Positions 15,917-24,177 of a stretch of DNA of 64,000 nt are shown here, piece by piece (positions within the stretch are counted from its first letter, which is position 1; the number at the start of each line of letters is the position of its first letter). The notes under the pieces are model-generated. The model had not been told where the DNA came from. It searched no databases and worked only from the letters and a program-made list of their open reading frames with translations. The position numbers and the translations under genes were made by a program. Source of the DNA: Streptomyces jumonjinensis (GTDB lineage: Bacteria; Actinomycetota; Actinomycetes; Streptomycetales; Streptomycetaceae); contig NZ_VCLA01000191.1 of assembly GCF_009600885.1 (NCBI RefSeq), forward strand, positions 115,811 to 179,810, in the 5' to 3' direction.

Positions 15917-17107
15917 TCAGCGCGCGCCTGCCATCTCAAGCACGCCGAGCCGGGTCAGCCCTTGGGCGGCCTTCGTCGAGCGCTCCGCGGGAACACCTGG
16001 GAAGACCTCACCCGCAGGGATCGGCTCCCCCTCGTCGAGCGAGGCAAGCCGCTCGGCCACCTGGGCCGGTACGGCAATCCTGTGACCGTTGACGGTCATC
16101 TCTGTACGGCCGCCGTCGTTCGCGCCGAACTCCACGGACGCGCCGGTGCGGCGCAGCAGCGCATCCGGGGTAAGCCCGTCGGTCTCGGCGATGGTCTGGA
16201 ACGTGGAGCCACGCGAGGAGCCCGGCATATGGCGGCCCAGTTCGGCGAGTCGGTCCAGCTCGGATCCGGCATCCAGAGCATCCATGCGGGCGGCAAGCGA
16301 GGTGACCTTCTGCCGGAACAACGACTCCACAGTGGAATTTCTCAGAGTGCCGATGTGGGGGTATTCGTTGAACTCGGGTGCGTCGGCGACTTGTTCGAAG
16401 GTCTCCCGCAGCAGGTCCTTCCACATACGGGGACGCATCATGATCGACAGATGCAGTGAGACCTGATCCTCGGCGGCAGCCGCGTGCGGGGTGTTGTACG
16501 GCAGGTAGAGGACGTCGCCGGGCTCCAGAAGGACCTCGATGACCGGGTCCCCGAGCTGCTCGTCGGTGTAGGACGCGTTGTCGCCCAGGCGCTCGGCCGG
16601 CGGGTTCCACAGCTTCCACCGCTTTGTGCCCTCAAGCTGGACGATGAAGAGGTCGACCGGGTCGTGGTGCGGCAGGTAGCCCCGTTTTCCGGTGGGCGTC
16701 ATAAAGCCGACGACATCGGTCCTGACCGCCATCTTGTCGCTGATGACGCGGGTGAAGTCGCGCAGCTCGGGAACAATCTGGTTGAGCGAGCACCAGGTGA
16801 CGGTGGCACCGGCACGGAAGAGTTCGTAGATCTTCTCCGGCACGACCGTGTCGGTGATGTTGACGCCCTGGACGACAACGCTCCGTGTGTAGCCCTTCTC
16901 GGGAACGCCGGAACCGTTGTGGTTCACCTTGATGTAGGGCGGACGGACGACTTCCAGGTGAAGCAGTTCGTCGAGCTTGCGGATAGAGAGGATGTCACGG
17001 ACATCCCCCGGCATGGATTCCTTCCGCAGCATGGGCTTCTTGTTGAAGTCCTCGGCGAAGAAGACCTTTTCGTCCCCCACCAGATCTTCGAACGTGTATT
17101 TGTTCAT
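15917..17107 (-). CDS. JmjC/cupin oxygenase (ribosomal-oxygenase type), paralogue 2
   Basis: 396 aa. Iron ligands are visible in GYLPHHDPVDLFIVQLEGTK (His147, Asp149) and YLPYNTPHAAAA (His208), with the N-terminal signature DFNKKPMLRKE near residue 20. The C-terminal region (residues ~230-396) is helical with a final winged-helix-like part (ALLRRTGASVEFGANDGG, LVNGH-type turn, FPGVPAERSTKAAQGLTRLG). The start ATG 17107 has GGAGGGCC. It is the first gene after the 29-aa ORF and its hairpin, 48 bp upstream of paralogue 1. Members of this fold hydroxylate peptidyl Arg, His, Asn or Asp; the Asn27 of the small peptide is an attractive target, by inference only. Confidence 0.88.
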   Translation of the reverse strand: MNKYTFEDLVGDEKVFFAEDFNKKPMLRKESMPGDVRDILSIRKLDELLHLEVVRPPYIKVNHNGSGVPEKGYTRSVVVQGVNITDTVVPEKIYELFRAGATVTWCSLNQIVPELRDFTRVISDKMAVRTDVVGFMTPTGKRGYLPHHDPVDLFIVQLEGTKRWKLWNPPAERLGDNASYTDEQLGDPVIEVLLEPGDVLYLPYNTPHAAAAEDQVSLHLSIMMRPRMWKDLLRETFEQVADAPEFNEYPHIGTLRNSTVESLFRQKVTSLAARMDALDAGSELDRLAELGRHMPGSSRGSTFQTIAETDGLTPDALLRRTGASVEFGANDGGRTEMTVNGHRIAVPAQVAERLASLDEGEPIPAGEVFPGVPAERSTKAAQGLTRLGVLEMAGAR

Positions 17108-17236
17108 CTTCAGGCCCTCCGGTGCGCGTTGGCGTGGAACGAACAACACCAGCGCCTCGTAAAGGAAGCATCGACGCTCGGCGGAGTTCCGATGCTTCGA
17201 AAACGTGGCACTGGTGTCAGCCGCGTATGTTGCGGC

Positions 17237-17268
17237 GGAGGGGCGAGGCTATTGAATTCCGCCCCTCC
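17237..17268 (-). terminator. Hairpin between peptide ORF and enzyme genes (attenuator or processing site)
   Basis: GGAGGGGCG (17237-17245) and CGCCCCTCC (17260-17268) form a perfect 9-bp stem with a 14-nt loop, 16 bp beyond the small ORF's stop. There is no U-run, so it is more likely a partial terminator or mRNA-stabilising hairpin. This is common where a precursor gene must be expressed above its enzymes. Confidence 0.6.
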
Positions 17269-17283
17269 GACCACAACTAACAA

Positions 17284-17373
17284 TTACTGAATGTTGACGT
17301 AGTACGACGTCGCAAGCAGCTCGGCCGAGGTCTCGATGAACTCGATGTCGTCGAACTCCACGGTGTTCTCCAT
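17284..17373 (-). CDS. 29-aa acidic peptide, candidate RiPP precursor
   Basis: A 29-codon ORF that begins MENTVEFDDI and ends SYYVNIQ, then TAA. A good AGAGGAG site lies 8 bp before the ATG at 17373. Residues 2-19 are rich in Glu/Asp and Ile/Phe (Glu at 2, 6, 11, 14 and 18; Asp at 8 and 9), like RiPP leader peptides. The last nine residues (ATSYYVNIQ) contain no acidic residue and hold Tyr24, Tyr25 and Asn27, a plausible core. It has its own promoter, is followed by a hairpin, and directly precedes two JmjC oxygenases, an exporter and a peptidase on the same strand. This gene order is typical of RiPP operons. I know of no described family with this sequence. A regulatory leader peptide is the main alternative. 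Confidence 0.65.
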   Translation of the reverse strand: MENTVEFDDIEFIETSAELLATSYYVNIQ

Positions 17374-17425
17374 GGTTGCTCACTCCTCTTTTTGTCTTCC
17401 CCAGGGTTTCCCGGCGGTGATGAAA

Positions 17426-17454
17426 TATTCACCCGGCGGGGCCATATGCGTCAA
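17426..17454 (-). promoter_or_regulatory. Promoter of the 29-aa peptide operon
   Basis: On the minus strand TTGACG (17454-17449), a 17-bp spacer, then TGAATA (17431-17426). It lies about 50 bp before the small ORF's start, leaving a leader that contains its ribosome site. It is a good vegetative-type match by eye. Confidence 0.5.
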
Positions 17455-17586
17455 CTGATCGGAAGCTGAACAGCACTGCTATTCACGCTGGTTGAACACT
17501 TCATCGAATGACCGGCCCACTGACCTCGCAGAATTCCGCGACTGGAATCAAGCAAGTCGAATGTGAACAGGGTGTACACATGAAGA

Positions 17587-17624
17587 ATCGCGTTCAACTG
17601 CGGACGAACGCAGTTGAACGCGAT
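17587..17624 (-). terminator. Perfect 16-bp inverted repeat after MocR gene
   Basis: ATCGCGTTCAACTGCG (17587-17602), 6-nt loop, CGCAGTTGAACGCGAT (17609-17624). It lies just past the MocR stop codon and before the peptide promoter. The strength suggests a terminator that insulates the peptide operon, although no U-run follows. Confidence 0.6.
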
Positions 17625-17658
17625 GTGTTCCTCGGCGTAGTGCTGTGCGCTGCCGGCC

Positions 17659-19154
17659 TCAGGCCACCCACTCGTTGCGTGATCCGGCCGTGCCCGACCC
17701 GAGCGGCGGTCCGGAGGCCGAGATGGCCCCCAAGCGGCATACGGCCTCCTCCAGCACAGACGGAGGCAGCGTGTACGGGATGCGCAACCGGTTCTCGTAG
17801 AGCCCCGGCTCCGCTCCGAAGCGCGCCCCTCCTCCGATACGGAGTCCGTGCGCAAGGGCGCGTTCGGCGAGGGCGGAGGCGACGGGCCGCCTCAGGTCCA
17901 CCCACAGTGACAGTCCGCCCGGCGGCAGACGCCAGGACCAGTGCGGAAGATGGCGCTCCATCGCGGTGACGAGGGCCTGACGCCCGCGCCGCACCTGGTC
18001 GACCCGGTCGGCCAGCCAGCCGTCAGCACGGTCCAGCAGCGACACGGCGAGCAACTGGTCCAGCACGGAGCCCGAGACATCCACCGTCGCCCGTAACTCG
18101 GCTAGTTCGGCGACGACGTGTGGTGAGGCGCGCAGCCAACCGACCCTCAGCCCACCCCAGTAACACTTGCTGAGCGAACCGACGGAGATGAGGTGCCCTC
18201 CCCGTACGTTGCGAACGGCGGTGGCGGCCCGGTGTCCAGAGCCATGTCTGCGAGCGTCTCGTCGACGACCAGCCAGGTACCGGGCCGACGAGCGGCACCG
18301 ATCACGTCGGCGCACTGCTCCGGTGGCATCAGGTTGCCGGTTGGGTTGTGGAAGGCCGGGACCAGATACGCAAATCGTGGCAAGGCTTGTCCCAGGACCG
18401 AGGCGAGAACCTCGCCGTCCCAGCCGTCCTCGGTGACTGGCACGGCAACGGGGCGCAGCTGGGCGCGGCGGATCGCGTCGAGTGCGTTCGGGTACGACGG
18501 GCTCTCCACAAGCACCCGGTCGCCGGGCCTGCACAGTAGCGACAAGGTGAGACTCAGGGCCTGTTGTGCGCCCGTCGTGATGAGGATCTGCTCCTGGTCG
18601 GTCGACAGACCTCGCGCCGTGTAGCGGGCAGCGACAGCGGTTCGCAGTTCGGGCAGTCCGTATGGGTAGTAGCCGGGCGTGCGGGCGCGGTTCGGCAGCC
18701 GCAGGGACGCCTCGGCGAGGTCTCGGGCAAGCATGTCCTGGGGTATCGACATCGCGGCAGTGGCAAGGTCGACGATGCTCTCGGGCGGTGGTAGCAGCGT
18801 GCCGCCGCCCGCCGGGCGGGAGAGCGTGGCGACCGGCTCCGGCGCTGCTGCGGAAAGCGTCCCATCGGACAGCGCGGTCCATGTTCCGGCTCCGCGCCGG
18901 CTGTGTGCGTACCCGCTCTTGCGCAGCAGTTCATAGGCGGCACTGACGGTGGTGCGGCTCAGTGCGAGTGCGGGGGCCAGCTCCCGTTCCGCAGGCAGCC
19001 GGACGTTGACAGGGATCCTGCCGTCGAGGATGAGCCTGCGGATGGCGGCTGCGAGATGCCGGTAGGCGGGGCGTCCGGTGGTCATGTCCGCCAGCAGCTC
19101 TCCGAGCCGCACAGCCGGGATCACCGCCCCCCGCGCCTGCGGCGCCTGCCCCAT
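17659..19154 (-). pseudogene. MocR-type (GntR/aminotransferase) regulator, frameshifted
   Basis: The N-terminal GntR winged helix is intact (PAYRHLAAAIRRLILDGRIP, LPAERELAPALALSRTTVSA, AYELLRKSGYAHSRRGAGT). The type-I aminotransferase-like domain starts (YYPYGLPELRTAVAARYTARG, NPTGNLMPPEQCADVIGAAR) and then the frame fails after LDTGPPPPFATYG. The rest (HLISVGSLSKCYWGGLRVGW, with the PLP lysine in SLSK) continues in another frame to a stop at 17659. One extra base in the G-runs at 18196-18203 would restore a normal ~498-aa protein. MocR proteins bind PLP and control adjacent genes. Position suggests a regulator of the peptide operon. The frameshift may be a consensus error. Confidence 0.85.
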
Positions 19155-19587
19155 CCCCTTGCACCCCTTCCCACCCTCGCTTGCCAGCACTCAAGCTACC
19201 GAGTTCGCGACGCGAGTGCCCGGTCCGTAAGTTGAACAGGCACCAGGTCCGTGAGCATGCGCCTGTTACGGGGACAGAGATGCAGGACGGGCCCTCCGTC
19301 GGCGATGCCGACACTGCTGGCCGTTTCGGGGCCCCGCGTGACGTCGCGTCGGTCTCCAAGACCTGGTTGTGGTCTTGGATGACACTGTCCGTATGGGAAG
19401 GGTGTCGGTGAAGGTGCGCCCAAGCGGACCGGGATCGACGCCCACATCACCGCGGCCCCCGGGCCGCACAGGCACTTCGCAGCACTTCTCCCTGCCGACC
19501 GACCGGCGGGGTGAAGCAACGGCCCCGCTCTGGATCGGCCAACAGTGCCGGTGACGTCTGGGGCGGGGCCTGGGTTCCTGAAGGGAT
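19155..19587. promoter_or_regulatory. Intergenic region upstream of MocR gene
   Basis: About 430 bp without a convincing gene. A direct repeat GGTCCGTRAG occurs twice (near 19222 and 19249), and AACAGGC/GCCTGTT arms flank the second. Because MocR proteins often bind direct repeats in their own promoters, this could be an autoregulatory site; the support is weak. Confidence 0.3.
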
Positions 19588-20091
19588 TTACGCCGTCGGC
19601 TCCTCACCGATCGCGATCTTCGCGTAGTTCGCGAGGGAGCGGTTGTAGCGCGGCAGGTGCTTGGAGAGGGCATCCAGGGCCATCGATGCCGCTTCCCGCT
19701 CGCGTCCGAGGTCGATCAGTGCCAGCGCCAGAAACGCCGTGACCGCGTCATCGAGATGGTCGGTGGCGTCGTTGCGCTCCGCGGTGAGCAGTTCGACGCT
19801 CGTCTCGGCGTGCCCCAGCGCACGCAGCGTACTGGACATTTGGATCACGGCCCGCCGCCTGCGCTCCCCCGTCAGCCCGGCCTCCAGCGCCTTGCGGTAG
19901 AGGGGTACAGCAGCCTCTCCCTCGCCGGTCGAGTCGTTCGCCGACGCGCGCTCGAAGTACGCGACCGCGTGACCCTCGGGGAGCTCGTCGGCCAGCGCCC
20001 CGACTTTCGCGCGGAAGTCGGCAGCGTCGTAGTCGCCAATCGCGGACCACAGGTCGGCGGAGCGTTGCTCCCATTCTGGTGTGGTGGTCAT
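19588..20091 (-). CDS. Small TPR-containing protein
   Basis: 167 aa from ATG 20091 (MTTTPEWEQRSADLWSAI). Helical repeats are visible: ALADELPEGHAVAYFERASA, EGEAAVPLYRKALEAGLTGE and ALIDLGREREAASMALDALS. It matches a common Streptomyces family of stand-alone tetratricopeptide proteins with no known activity. No signal peptide or membrane segment. The ribosome site is weak (GTGAGA). A role as an interaction module is inferred. Confidence 0.75.
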   Translation of the reverse strand: MTTTPEWEQRSADLWSAIGDYDAADFRAKVGALADELPEGHAVAYFERASANDSTGEGEAAVPLYRKALEAGLTGERRRRAVIQMSSTLRALGHAETSVELLTAERNDATDHLDDAVTAFLALALIDLGREREAASMALDALSKHLPRYNRSLANYAKIAIGEEPTA

Positions 20092-21004
20092 TCTCACAGT
20101 TTTACAGAGAATACCGCTTTCCACCAAGGCGGTTCCGGCATACCCGGCCGCGTCCGAACCTGAACACGGCCGTCCGCGGTGTGGTGGTCATGGCCGGACC
20201 GGCCTGGTGGCGAGTGCCCGACTTGGTCTCCAGCCTCAGTCGGCGTACTTCTTGCCCACGAGCGCCGCCTAGCACGACTCCGTCGTCGGTGACTGACGCC
20301 CCAGCGGGCGGTGCTGGAGGGCTGGACGCCTCGCCATACGGCAGCCCGAGGTTCTGGCTCAGCGTTCGTTGCGATGTGAGGCTCTGTCGGTCCGAGCGGA
20401 GGAAGGCGGTGGTCCTGCGCGTGGGCGGAAAGGCAGCGGTCCTGGCTCCGGACCGCTCCCGGTCCGTACCCGCCGATGACACCGGGCAGGCCCCGAACGC
20501 CACATCCGCTTCACCCCGAGCGGCTCCTCTTGGACGGACGAACCAGACCGAGCGGCGGCTCTGCCTGCTGACGGTCAAGCGCGTCCGCCGAGGCGTCCAC
20601 ACCTCTGCCGATGCGCTGGGGCGCAACAGCACCGCGTGGACCGGCATCTGGAACGAGAATCCGAAGCCGTTCAGCCGGACCAGCCCCCGCCGGCAACCTC
20701 ACCGAGATCAGCTGCCCAGCACCAAAAACCAGCAGCTTTTTCAGAACGCAATTTCTGGCACTTCACACGAGAAGGCTGACGAGAAAACAGGTGCTGGCCC
20801 CGTCACTCACGTGACGCGGCCAGCACCTGTTTTCATGAGCCGTCGACCGCGAAGACCGTCCGGAGTCCACTCGTACTCAAGGCCTGCGGGGATCGGTGAC
20901 GAGCAATCGGTCTGGACAAGCGGAAGACTCATCTGGCCGTCACGTATCCCCTGACCGGTCGGGACACCCCTCTGGTTCATGCCGCCTAAAGAAAAATCCC
21001 GGCA
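20092..21004. other. Gene-poor stretch with a strong terminator
   Basis: About 900 bp in which open frames exist on both strands but show no recognisable family, no ribosome site and no consistent actinobacterial codon bias. The only clear element is the inverted repeat at 20784-20833. Confidence 0.5.
20784..20833. terminator. Bidirectional intrinsic terminator
   Basis: AAAACAGGTGCTGGCC (20784-20799) and GGCCAGCACCTGTTTT (20818-20833) are perfect 16-bp arms with A/U-rich outer ends on both sides, so it can terminate in either direction. The loop contains a smaller GTCAC/GTGAC palindrome. The genes it serves have probably been lost. Confidence 0.8.
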
Positions 21005-21361
21005 TCAGCCATCTGCTGTGACGACTCCGGCTATAAGGTTCGCCCGAGACCCTCCAGCTTCAACCTGGTCAAGATACTGAGTGCATTCTCCATCCACATA
21101 CAGACCTACAGGATGGATTTGATTGTTGATCACCGAACGAGCCTGGAACGCATTCCGGCATCCCGGCACCTCGGCGAAGTCCAGGATATGCAGAGTGCCT
21201 TGATAGTTGGGCTGCGAGAAAAAACAGACGACACCGGCAGGGCACACCGTTGCCGGATTCGAGTTCGACTGCGCGACACCAGCGACAAGACTTGAGGCAG
21301 AGGCCAAGAATGCCCCACCGAGCAGCGTCAACGTACGTGCAAGTCCACGACGTGGCAACAT
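21005..21361 (-). CDS. Secreted peptidase-inhibitor family I36-type protein
   Basis: 118 aa. The signal peptide is LPRRGLARTLTLLGGAFLAS followed by an Ala-rich cleavage region. The mature part contains CPAGVVCFFSQPNYQG, a beta-gamma-crystallin-like start found in Streptomyces I36 inhibitors (SMI type), and four cysteines that could form two disulfides. ATG 21361 has AGGAGAG. Such proteins are exported and inhibit metalloproteases or bind surfaces. It stands alone next to the second peptide cassette. Confidence 0.75.
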   Translation of the reverse strand: MLPRRGLARTLTLLGGAFLASASSLVAGVAQSNSNPATVCPAGVVCFFSQPNYQGTLHILDFAEVPGCRNAFQARSVINNQIHPVGLYVDGECTQYLDQVEAGGSRANLIAGVVTADG

Positions 21362-21664
21362 TTTCTCTCCTGATTTGACTTGTTTGGACCTGGCCGATCC
21401 CAGGTATTCAGAGGCCAGCCCGGGTTGGCTGAAAATCCTATCGGGCTGCCGAAACGAGACTGCAGTCGAACCAACTCCCCTTCAGCATTTCTCATGCAGG
21501 GCTATCCGCCCGTGCGATCTCTCCTGACATCGCACCAAAAAGTGAGCGTTCAGTCTCCACCCGTCCACCCTTTGCGCAATACAGGAGTTAATCACTGAGC
21601 AAAAGAGACAGGCCAGGATCGCCTGATTCACACCGCAATGCCAGATTCAATTCTTCGCGGAACC
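21362..21664. other. Low-GC intergenic gap
   Basis: About 300 bp of lower GC than the flanks, containing the promoter side of the I36 gene. No gene, repeat or RNA structure is recognised. Confidence 0.4.
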
Positions 21665-21862
21665 TCACAGCGCTGGGGAACAGCGGCTGTACGTCTTGGG
21701 CGGGGCGGCGAGCCGCAGGCCGACTTTTACGAGGGTCCAGCCGAGGCGTGTACGGAAGTCCCGGGGGTACCGGGCTGCGGTGGCGAGGCGGTACGCGTCG
21801 GCCTCGGTACGGAGTTCGACGGCGCGGGCGTGGTACAGGGCGAGCTGGGTCGCGAGTTGCAT
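21665..21862 (-). CDS. 65-aa helical protein of unknown function
   Basis: Begins MQLATQLALYHARAVELRTE and contains RLATAARYPRDFRTRLGWTL, an amphipathic helical pattern with a basic middle seen in small Streptomyces proteins of unknown role. GAGAGGA lies 9 bp before the ATG. It is downstream of the second 54-aa peptide gene on the same strand, separated by about 210 bp. Confidence 0.5.
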   Translation of the reverse strand: MQLATQLALYHARAVELRTEADAYRLATAARYPRDFRTRLGWTLVKVGLRLAAPPKTYSRCSPAL

Positions 21863-22038
21863 CGCGCTGTATCCTCTCGTTCCGTGGTGCAGGAGAAGAC
21901 GGGCGTGTCCCGACGGGTTCTCGGGGGTGTCCAGGCATTAGCCATAGCGTCGCACTGGGGCGGACTGCTGCAGGTGGTAGCCGGTGCCAACGCTCGACCC
22001 AGGGAGTTGTCAGCCAAGTCGGGATGCGGTGGCGGCTT

Positions 22039-22380
22039 CGACGTGAGAACTGGCCGATTGGCACGCACCCCATTCACTGCCAGCCCGAATCGTCCTCCGG
22101 CGACATGCTGAACCCGGTCATGGCACACGCCGCGGCCGCGGCGGATGACCCGGACTCGGCTCCCAGACCTCCGCCGCCTCCCATCACGACGATCACACCG
22201 ACTGCGACAGCCCCCAGAACCGTTCTGCCAACCATCATGCCTCTCCCACTGTGACCGGTTCGCTCTGTGCCGACAACAGCGATGCTGCCCTGGCACGGGG
22301 ATGGACAGAAGAGGAATCCCGCTGGTCAAACCGTCCATGGCCTACTTGGGCCATGGAGACACCACATGAGTGAACCGCTC
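22039..22380. repeat. Diverged repeat, copy B (pairs with 2789-3130)
   Basis: Same orientation and same order of conserved blocks as copy A, 19.25 kb away. The segment 5' of the small ORF (22240-22380) is conserved although no protein frame is shared between copies, which suggests a conserved untranslated leader or promoter. TGGCC-TACTTG-GGCCA, a short palindrome, is present in both. Confidence 0.85.
22074..22238 (-). CDS. 54-aa exported peptide, copy B (C-terminus MSPEDDSGWQ)
   Basis: Same length as copy A. Begins MMVGRTVLGAVAVGVIVVMG, then a Gly run and an Ala-rich linker (SSAAAAACAMTGFS) and the identical end MSPEDDSGWQ. GTGGGAGAGGC precedes tandem ATGs. Only the start (MMVGR), the hydrophobic character and the decapeptide are conserved between copies. 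The C-terminal Trp-Gln and the acidic Glu-Asp-Asp are invariant. No known function. Confidence 0.7.
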   Translation of the reverse strand: MMVGRTVLGAVAVGVIVVMGGGGGLGAESGSSAAAAACAMTGFSMSPEDDSGWQ

Positions 22381-22649
22381 CGGGATCGGTAGAGACTCAA
22401 AGGGCCGGATCCAGCCACCGGTAGTTGGTTCGCGTTCGGCGAGCGGAATGTCGCCGGTCCCGATGTGCAGGCGTTGGCGGAGGACTTCCGCCGCCGTACA
22501 CGCGCCGACGAGGTCCCCCGGACCGCGCCGAACAGACCGACGATGGCCGGACTCCCAGGCGGGCCGGCCGCCGCGCCCGGCGGCAGGCAAACCCGCTCCA
22601 CGCCCCACTGCCCCGCCGTCACTGGAGCCCGGAACAGGAGCCAAGGCAT
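22342..22649 (-). pseudogene. Frameshifted paralogue of the 99-aa cassette protein
   Basis: Reading from ATG 22649 (MPWLLFRAPVTAGQWG, then SPAIVGLFGAVRG) and switching frame in the G5 run at 22513-22517 gives DLVGACTAAEVLRQRLHIGT and the end VSPWPK. The joined product is 102 aa, close to the 99-aa gene beside copy A, with a comparable layout (short N-terminal strand, P-x-IVG segment, Ala/Leu helix, Pro-rich end). One added G restores the frame. It may be a real pseudogene or a homopolymer error. Confidence 0.5.
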
Positions 22650-22889
22650 CCGGCGAACCCTGATGGAAGGTGGGGCACTTGTCTGCCCGTAGCAGGGTCT
22701 GCCGCCACGGGCGGCGAGTCCGCACCGTGTGCGCGGGGCTGTCTCTGCATGGACCGCTCGCATATGACCGAAATCGCGCTTCCGGCAGGTCATGTGGTGC
22801 GTGGAAGCATTGACCGCGCGGTGCCGTCGCGGTTGCATGCTGGTGGTTCTCCGGTGAGGTGCCGGAGGCGGAAGCTGCCTGGGGGGAAA

Positions 22890-23993
22890 ATGAGAAGTAA
22901 CACGAGCCGGGGCACCACCAGACGTGGGCAGGCCGCCCTGAGTGCGGCCGTGGTCTGCGCGATCACAGCGGTCCTACCCGGAGCCGCCTCGGCCGAGCCT
23001 GCGGATGCGGGGGGCGTCCGCCAGACCGGTGTCGAGAGGGTCAGTGTCGCGGCCGACGGCACTCAGGCCAACGACGATTCCTCCGACGCGTCGATCACAC
23101 CCGCCGGCCATCGCATCGTCTTCTTGTCGTACGCGAACAACCTCAGCCCCGGCGACACGGGGAGGAGCGAGGAAGTGTTCGTCCGGGAGCTGGCAACGGG
23201 GCAGAACAGGCAGTTCGACGGGTACCCGCTGGCGCCGCCGATGCTCAGCAGCGACGGGCAGGTCCTCGCTTATCTGGGACCCAGGTTCAACAACATGGCC
23301 CTCTACCAGTACCACCTGAGCATGGGGTGGTCGACGGCCTACACCTGCTCGCTCCGGAGCTGCGAGGCATCCATGGGCGCGAACGATCGCCACCAGGCAT
23401 TCAGTGTCAGCTTCAGGCACCCGGAGACCAACCAGCGCATCGAGGTCCGCGACCCGGACACCGGCGGCTTGCAGACCATCGATGTCATCCACAACACCGC
23501 ATCGTCCCGGCCGTCCATCAGCAATGACGGCACCCGTCTCGCCTACCAGGACGGTGGGGAGCGGGACGTCTTCCTGTGGGACTGGGCCGACAACACCGCC
23601 GCTGGCCCGATCGAGGGTCCGGGCAAGGCGGCAGAGCTCGTCCAGCTCAGTGACGACGGCAGCAAGGTCGTCTACCGCTCGGGCCCCGACACCTATGTCC
23701 ACGACACCGCCTCCGGCACCGCCCTGCCGGTACCCGGCGTGAGGGGCGTGGCCATCGACCCCACCGGCCGCTACCTGCTGCACACGCCGTCCGGCACGAC
23801 CGGACCGGCACCGCTCACCCTGCGCGACCTGGAGACGGGCACCGACGAGACCGTCACCGACCGGCCCGCCTCGGCCGGGATCGACGCCGTCAGCACCGGT
23901 GGACGCCACGTCGTCTTCGAGTCCGCGGCCGAGGACATCGTGCCCGGCGACACCAACGGCAAGACGGACATCTTCCTCCGCACCCTCCGATAA
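22890..23993 (+). CDS. Secreted TolB/WD40-like beta-propeller protein
   Basis: 367 aa. The N-terminus has an Arg-rich start followed by a hydrophobic stretch and an Ala-x-Ala cleavage site (VLPGAASA). The mature part has repeated blade motifs: SDASITPAGHRIVFLSYANN, SRPSISNDGTRLAYQDGG, LVQLSDDGSKVVYRSG and VSTGGRHVVFESAAEDIVPG, ending DTNGKTDIFLRTL. Extracellular propeller proteins of this type are common in Streptomyces and have no assigned activity. The start is chosen for the signal peptide and the G-rich site before ATG. Confidence 0.8.
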   Translation: MRSNTSRGTTRRGQAALSAAVVCAITAVLPGAASAEPADAGGVRQTGVERVSVAADGTQANDDSSDASITPAGHRIVFLSYANNLSPGDTGRSEEVFVRELATGQNRQFDGYPLAPPMLSSDGQVLAYLGPRFNNMALYQYHLSMGWSTAYTCSLRSCEASMGANDRHQAFSVSFRHPETNQRIEVRDPDTGGLQTIDVIHNTASSRPSISNDGTRLAYQDGGERDVFLWDWADNTAAGPIEGPGKAAELVQLSDDGSKVVYRSGPDTYVHDTASGTALPVPGVRGVAIDPTGRYLLHTPSGTTGPAPLTLRDLETGTDETVTDRPASAGIDAVSTGGRHVVFESAAEDIVPGDTNGKTDIFLRTLR

Positions 23994-24177
23994 CCAGCCT
24001 CCGCCGCCGCGTTCCTCAGGCGCCGCGGTCCGCCGCCCCGGCCACGCGGGACAACTCCGTCCACCGGGCGCCGTGCCCCCGATACCGCCGCAACCGGCTG
24101 CCCCGCCCCGCAGCCGTCCACGTCGGCTCTGGTGGCCGTTCGGCCGCCGACGCTGAACCGTGCCGGGATTCTGGCTG

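Noticed and set aside
19281..19411. Short ORF starting MQDGPSVGDAD as a second precursor peptide
   Set aside because: Weak ribosome site, no leader/core pattern, and it lies in the MocR upstream region with no supporting neighbour.
2789..22380. The 340-bp repeats as att sites or IS ends of the peptide island
   Set aside because: The repeats are diverged, contain coding sequence and leaders, and are flanked by paralogous genes; no integrase pairs with them and they do not sit exactly at island borders.
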